A stretch of DNA of 64,000 nucleotides from Fictibacillus nanhaiensis. Its GTDB lineage: Bacteria; Bacillota; Bacilli; Bacillales; Fictibacillaceae. Under the pieces are notes generated by a model, which ran no database searches, had not been told where the DNA came from, and worked only from the letters and a program-made list of their open reading frames with translations. Both the position numbers and the translations under genes were made by a program. The DNA lies in assembly GCA_017052515.1 (NCBI GenBank), contig JAFHKR010000037.1, positions 1 to 64,000 on the forward strand, written 5' to 3'. Shown here piece by piece: positions 61,713 to 64,000 of this stretch; position 1 is the stretch's first letter, and each line of letters begins with the position of its first letter.

Positions 61713-62213
61713 ATGTGCAGTTATTACTTTATAGATAATATGCAAACCAATGATTGGCCACATGTAAGAAACATCTATTTAAAAGGTATTGCTACAGGTA
61801 ATGCTACCTTTCAGCAGGAAGCTCCTTCATGGAATGAATGGGATAACAGTCATTTATCATGTTGTCGTTTCATTGCTCGCTCTACCACTCAAGTATTGGG
61901 GTGGGCTGCTTTAAGTACGGTGTCTAGCAGATGTGTATATGCGGGAGTGGCTGAAGTAAGTATATACATAGATCCTGTTCATCAAGGGAAAGGGCTTGGA
62001 AGTTCTTTAATGAAGAACCTTATTGAAACCAGTGAGGAAAATGGGATTTGGACATTACAAGCAGGGATTTTTCCTGAAAATCAGTCGAGCATAGCTCTAC
62101 ATAAAAAGTGGGAATTTAGAGAAGTAGGTCTTAGAGAGAAAATTGGTGAGATGAACGGAGTGTGGCGTGACGTCATCTTGCTGGAACGAAGAAGTAAAAA
62201 AGTTGGAGTATAA
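61713..62213 (+). CDS. GNAT N-acetyltransferase, ArsN/phosphinothricin acetyltransferase-like
   Basis: 166 residues. The pattern is that of phosphinothricin acetyltransferases: GIATGNATFQ at about 25-35, AEVSIYIDPVHQGKGLGSSL (acetyl-CoA loop, about 87-106), then IWTLQAGIFPENQSSIALHK, FREVGLREKIGEMNGVWRDV. This is also the layout of ArsN1, which acetylates arsinothricin and phosphinothricin and occurs in ars operons. The arsR-type gene and arsP directly downstream favour an ArsN role; substrate not proven. AAAGGAAG lies nine nt upstream of the ATG. Confidence 0.8.
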   Translation: MCSYYFIDNMQTNDWPHVRNIYLKGIATGNATFQQEAPSWNEWDNSHLSCCRFIARSTTQVLGWAALSTVSSRCVYAGVAEVSIYIDPVHQGKGLGSSLMKNLIETSEENGIWTLQAGIFPENQSSIALHKKWEFREVGLREKIGEMNGVWRDVILLERRSKKVGV

Positions 62214-62215
62214 AA

Positions 62216-62231
62216 ATCAATTTTTTTTGAT
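62216..62231. promoter_or_regulatory. ArsR-type operator, copy 1
   Basis: ATCAATTTTTTTTGAT, of the form ATCAA-N6-TTGAT, directly behind the acetyltransferase stop and upstream of the second arsR promoter. Confidence 0.65.
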
Positions 62232-62238
62232 TTATTAG

Positions 62239-62266
62239 TTGCAAATTAGTAAATAAAGGATATAAT
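62239..62266 (+). promoter_or_regulatory. Promoter of second arsR
   Basis: -35 TTGCAA (62239-62244) and -10 TATAAT (62261-62266) with a 16-nt spacer. It lies between operator copies 1 and 2. Confidence 0.65.
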
Positions 62267-62274
62267 GAAATTAC

Positions 62275-62290
62275 ATCAAATAATTTTGAT
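62275..62290. promoter_or_regulatory. ArsR-type operator, copy 2
   Basis: ATCAAATAATTTTGAT (ATCAA-N6-TTGAT), extended to ACATCAA...TTGATGT, just downstream of the -10 box, so a bound repressor would block initiation. Confidence 0.7.
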
Positions 62291-62306
62291 GTTAGGAGTG
62301 ATACAA

Positions 62307-62642
62307 ATGAAAAAAGAAATTCCTTTATTGAATACCATAACTACAGCATCAAACCAAGATTTAGAGAAATATGAACAAAAGTTTAAAGCGCTCGCTGATC
62401 AGCAGCGACTGCAAATTATCAATATCCTGGCTGTTAAAGAAAGTGTATGTGTTTGTGATCTCACGCCGATTATTGACATGCCGCAATCCAAGCTATCGTA
62501 TCATCTAAAAATTCTGTTAGAAGCAGACTTAATAAAAAAGGAAAAACAAGGTACCTGGAACTATTATTCTTTGAATGTAAGTGAACTAAAAGGAATTTTA
62601 TCAGATCAATTATGCTGTGTGTTTTTACCATCATCTTGTTAA
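62307..62642 (+). CDS. Second ArsR/SmtB-family repressor
   Basis: 111 residues from the ATG with TAGGAGTG six nt upstream. Winged helix with the metal site SVCVCDLTPI in helix 3, recognition region MPQSKLSYHLKIL, and a C-terminal LCCVFLPSSC that adds three thiols. It differs clearly from the arsR at 57835 (SKLSYHL against SISQHL), matching the different operators. It probably controls its own gene and the downstream arsP operon, and senses trivalent organic or inorganic arsenic. Confidence 0.9.
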   Translation: MKKEIPLLNTITTASNQDLEKYEQKFKALADQQRLQIINILAVKESVCVCDLTPIIDMPQSKLSYHLKILLEADLIKKEKQGTWNYYSLNVSELKGILSDQLCCVFLPSSC

Positions 62643-62682
62643 ATGACGTACTACGCTTGTAGTGCTTCATTTTACATAAAAC

Positions 62683-62698
62683 ATCAAATTTTTTTGAT
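62683..62698. promoter_or_regulatory. ArsR-type operator, copy 3
   Basis: ATCAAATTTTTTTGAT within ACATCAA...TTGATGT, between the repressor gene and the small Cys-Cys gene. Confidence 0.7.
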
Positions 62699-62704
62699 GT
62701 ATAA

Positions 62705-62720
62705 ATCAATTATTTTTGAT
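62705..62720. promoter_or_regulatory. ArsR-type operator, copy 4
   Basis: ATCAATTATTTTTGAT, six nt after copy 3 and 19 nt before the start of the small Cys-Cys gene. The pair 3/4 probably overlaps the promoter of that gene and arsP. Confidence 0.7.
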
Positions 62721-62739
62721 ATAAGGGAGGACGATTTTT

Positions 62740-62904
62740 ATGAATATTTATTTTCTTGAAAAGATGATTGAAATGAAGAAAAGAGAAGTGGAAAATTTTG
62801 CAAAAGAAAATGGCAGACCAAAACAAATAAAATTAAACACTTTTAGTAGATCACCCTTTATAAAGAGGGAAACAACACAATCAAATCAAGTATGCTGCGC
62901 TTGA
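62740..62904 (+). CDS. Small protein with C-terminal Cys-Cys, before arsP
   Basis: 54 residues, basic and polar (MKKREVENFAKENGRPKQIK), ending in QVCCA. AGGGAGG lies nine nt before the ATG and the stop is 21 nt before arsP, so it is in the arsP operon. Vicinal cysteines are a natural As(III) ligand. It may be a thiol carrier or chaperone feeding the permease, but no family is known to me. Confidence 0.65.
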   Translation: MNIYFLEKMIEMKKREVENFAKENGRPKQIKLNTFSRSPFIKRETTQSNQVCCA

Positions 62905-62925
62905 TAAAAAGGGAGAAGAAATATT

Positions 62926-63792
62926 ATGTGGATGGATACCTTTCAAAGTTTTTTAAGTATAGCCATTGAACTTTCGATTCTGTTCTTAGTGATCTCGTTT
63001 GTTATCAATTTACTTCAAGCTTATATCCCTTATGAAAAAGTTGAGAAATATTTGGGAGGAAAGAACAAAGGAATAGGAGCATTATTCGCATTACTCTTTG
63101 CGTTTGTAACCCCTTTTTGTTCTTGCTCTACCATACCAGTTGTTGTGAACATGTTGAAAAAGAAAATGCCTTTTTCCATAGTGATGGTATTTCTTTTTTC
63201 CTCACCCGTACTTGATCCGACGATCATCACTATTATGGGAGTGTTATTAGGGTGGAAAGTAACGATCCTCTACACCATCATCACAGCGGTATTTTCTGTG
63301 ATCATCGGTTTTGCACTTGAAGCATTAGGATTTGAGAAATCAGTAAAGAACGTCGTGATGTCAGGGTATCAAAAAGAAACGAAAAAGTTTGATGTGAAAG
63401 TTGCTCTTTTAGAAACAATGAATTTGATGAGGAGTGTTTATCCTTATCTTTTACTCGGAGCAGCTATTGGAGCTGTTATTCATGGATTGGTACCAACAAA
63501 TTGGATTGCAAGTACGTTTGGCAGCGATAACTGGTGGATCGTTCCGATAGCGGCGGTTGTAGGGATTCCTTTATACATCAGGCTATCGAGCATGATTCCG
63601 ATCTCTCAAGTTCTGATCGCAAAAGGAATGGCGCTTGGCCCTGTGATGGCACTCATGATTTCATCAGCTGGTGCGAGCCTTCCAGAGGTTGTTCTCTTAA
63701 AGTCAATTTTTAAGAAAGAACTCGTCATTATGTTTGTCCTATCTGTGATTACCATGTCAACAATTTCTGGTTTTATTTTCTATCTTGTTTAA
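62926..63792 (+). CDS. arsP: ArsP organoarsenical efflux permease
   Basis: 288 residues, about eight membrane helices, DUF318/PF03773 permease. ArsP exports trivalent methylarsenite and aromatic arsenicals such as roxarsone(III). The family signature is seen: FVTPFCSCSTIPVVVNMLKK with C65 and C67, FSSPVLDPTIIT, and in the second half GIPLYIRLSSMIPISQVLIA (reduced second motif) and SSAGASLPEVVLL. GGGAGAAG precedes the ATG. It lies between two small Cys-Cys genes. Confidence 0.92.
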   Translation: MWMDTFQSFLSIAIELSILFLVISFVINLLQAYIPYEKVEKYLGGKNKGIGALFALLFAFVTPFCSCSTIPVVVNMLKKKMPFSIVMVFLFSSPVLDPTIITIMGVLLGWKVTILYTIITAVFSVIIGFALEALGFEKSVKNVVMSGYQKETKKFDVKVALLETMNLMRSVYPYLLLGAAIGAVIHGLVPTNWIASTFGSDNWWIVPIAAVVGIPLYIRLSSMIPISQVLIAKGMALGPVMALMISSAGASLPEVVLLKSIFKKELVIMFVLSVITMSTISGFIFYLV

Positions 63793-63826
63793 GATCTTTC
63801 ACAAAGCTTGAAAGGGGGTGAGATAA

Positions 63827-63973
63827 ATGAGTTTCATAAAAATTTTCTTCGGAAACAAAAATGAAAAAGAAGCTAACTGCTGCAGCGTTCAAATTGTTGA
63901 AGTAAGTGATAGAGAAGAAACAGTATGTTGTGAAACAGAGAATAGTAAAGATCAAAACAAATGTTGCGTATAA
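63827..63973 (+). CDS. Small protein with three Cys-Cys pairs, after arsP
   Basis: 48 residues, acidic, with CC at about 18-19, 34-35 and 46-47 (EANCCSV, TVCCETE, NKCCV). AAAGGGGGTGAG is just upstream of the ATG and the gene starts 34 nt after arsP. The three vicinal thiol pairs look made for trivalent arsenic binding. A role as cytosolic arsenical chaperone or scavenger next to ArsP is inferred. Not a family I can name. Confidence 0.7.
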   Translation: MSFIKIFFGNKNEKEANCCSVQIVEVSDREETVCCETENSKDQNKCCV

Positions 63974-64000
63974 ACCAAACTAATTAATCCCCATATATTC

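Overview
The window is a low-GC Bacillaceae chromosome segment. The gene order queG (yhbA) - yhbB - trmL (cspR) ... prkA - yhbH ... yhcW, yhcX, pgcA follows the yhb/yhc region of Bacillus subtilis. Sporulation-associated genes (yhbH, prkA, spoVR) and AGGAGG-type ribosome binding sites agree with this. The genus cannot be fixed from sequence alone.

Layout. 1-1375: end of a tRNA operon (Glu partial, Val, fMet, Asp, Phe, Thr, Tyr, Trp, His, Gln, Gly, Cys, Leu-CAA). 1320-30465: two integrative elements in tandem at the 3' end of the tRNA-Leu(CAA) gene. Three copies of the tRNA 3' end (1320-1379, 16111-16170, 30394-30453) mark the junctions. Each element starts with a related tyrosine recombinase, and each att copy is followed by its own Rho-independent terminator. 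30479-64000: ordinary chromosome, ending in two arsenic-resistance clusters.

Element 1 (about 14.8 kb) is a defence and mobile-gene island. It carries a broken YjcQ-like phage gene, a HEPN-like protein, an unknown protein, a deoxyribosyltransferase-fold protein, an HNH/HTH protein, a serine resolvase, a membrane-anchored MazF fusion with no antitoxin next to it, a phage-like operon of small overlapping genes, a two-gene CBASS (CD-NTase plus four-TM effector) and an Apea-type HEPN protein.

Element 2 (about 14.3 kb) looks like a capsid-encoding phage satellite. It has integrase, a winged-helix replication protein, a helicase, and an HK97-type prohead protease fused to the major capsid protein. 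Putative LexA boxes lie upstream of the two early transcription units. No terminase, portal or tail gene is present. Its cargo is a single-chain Type ISP restriction-modification enzyme, a Panacea-domain (antitoxin-like) gene behind a membrane protein cut by an in-frame TGA, and an HTH/GIY-YIG-like protein.

The chromosomal part holds a UvrD-type helicase, YhgE, QueG, Ogt, YhbB, TrmL, a class A PBP, PrkA, signal peptidase I, YhbH, a ComEC-like hydrolase, YhcW, a Fos-like VOC protein, YhcX, PgcA, YitT and SpoVR. The two ars clusters complement each other. arsR-arsB-arsI diverges from arsC (arsenate, arsenite, C-As bond cleavage). An ArsN-like acetyltransferase, a second arsR, arsP and two small Cys-Cys proteins form an organoarsenical set carrying four identical-consensus ArsR-type operators. 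The intergenic regions also hold a nested palindromic repeat and two arrays of 21-nt repeats.
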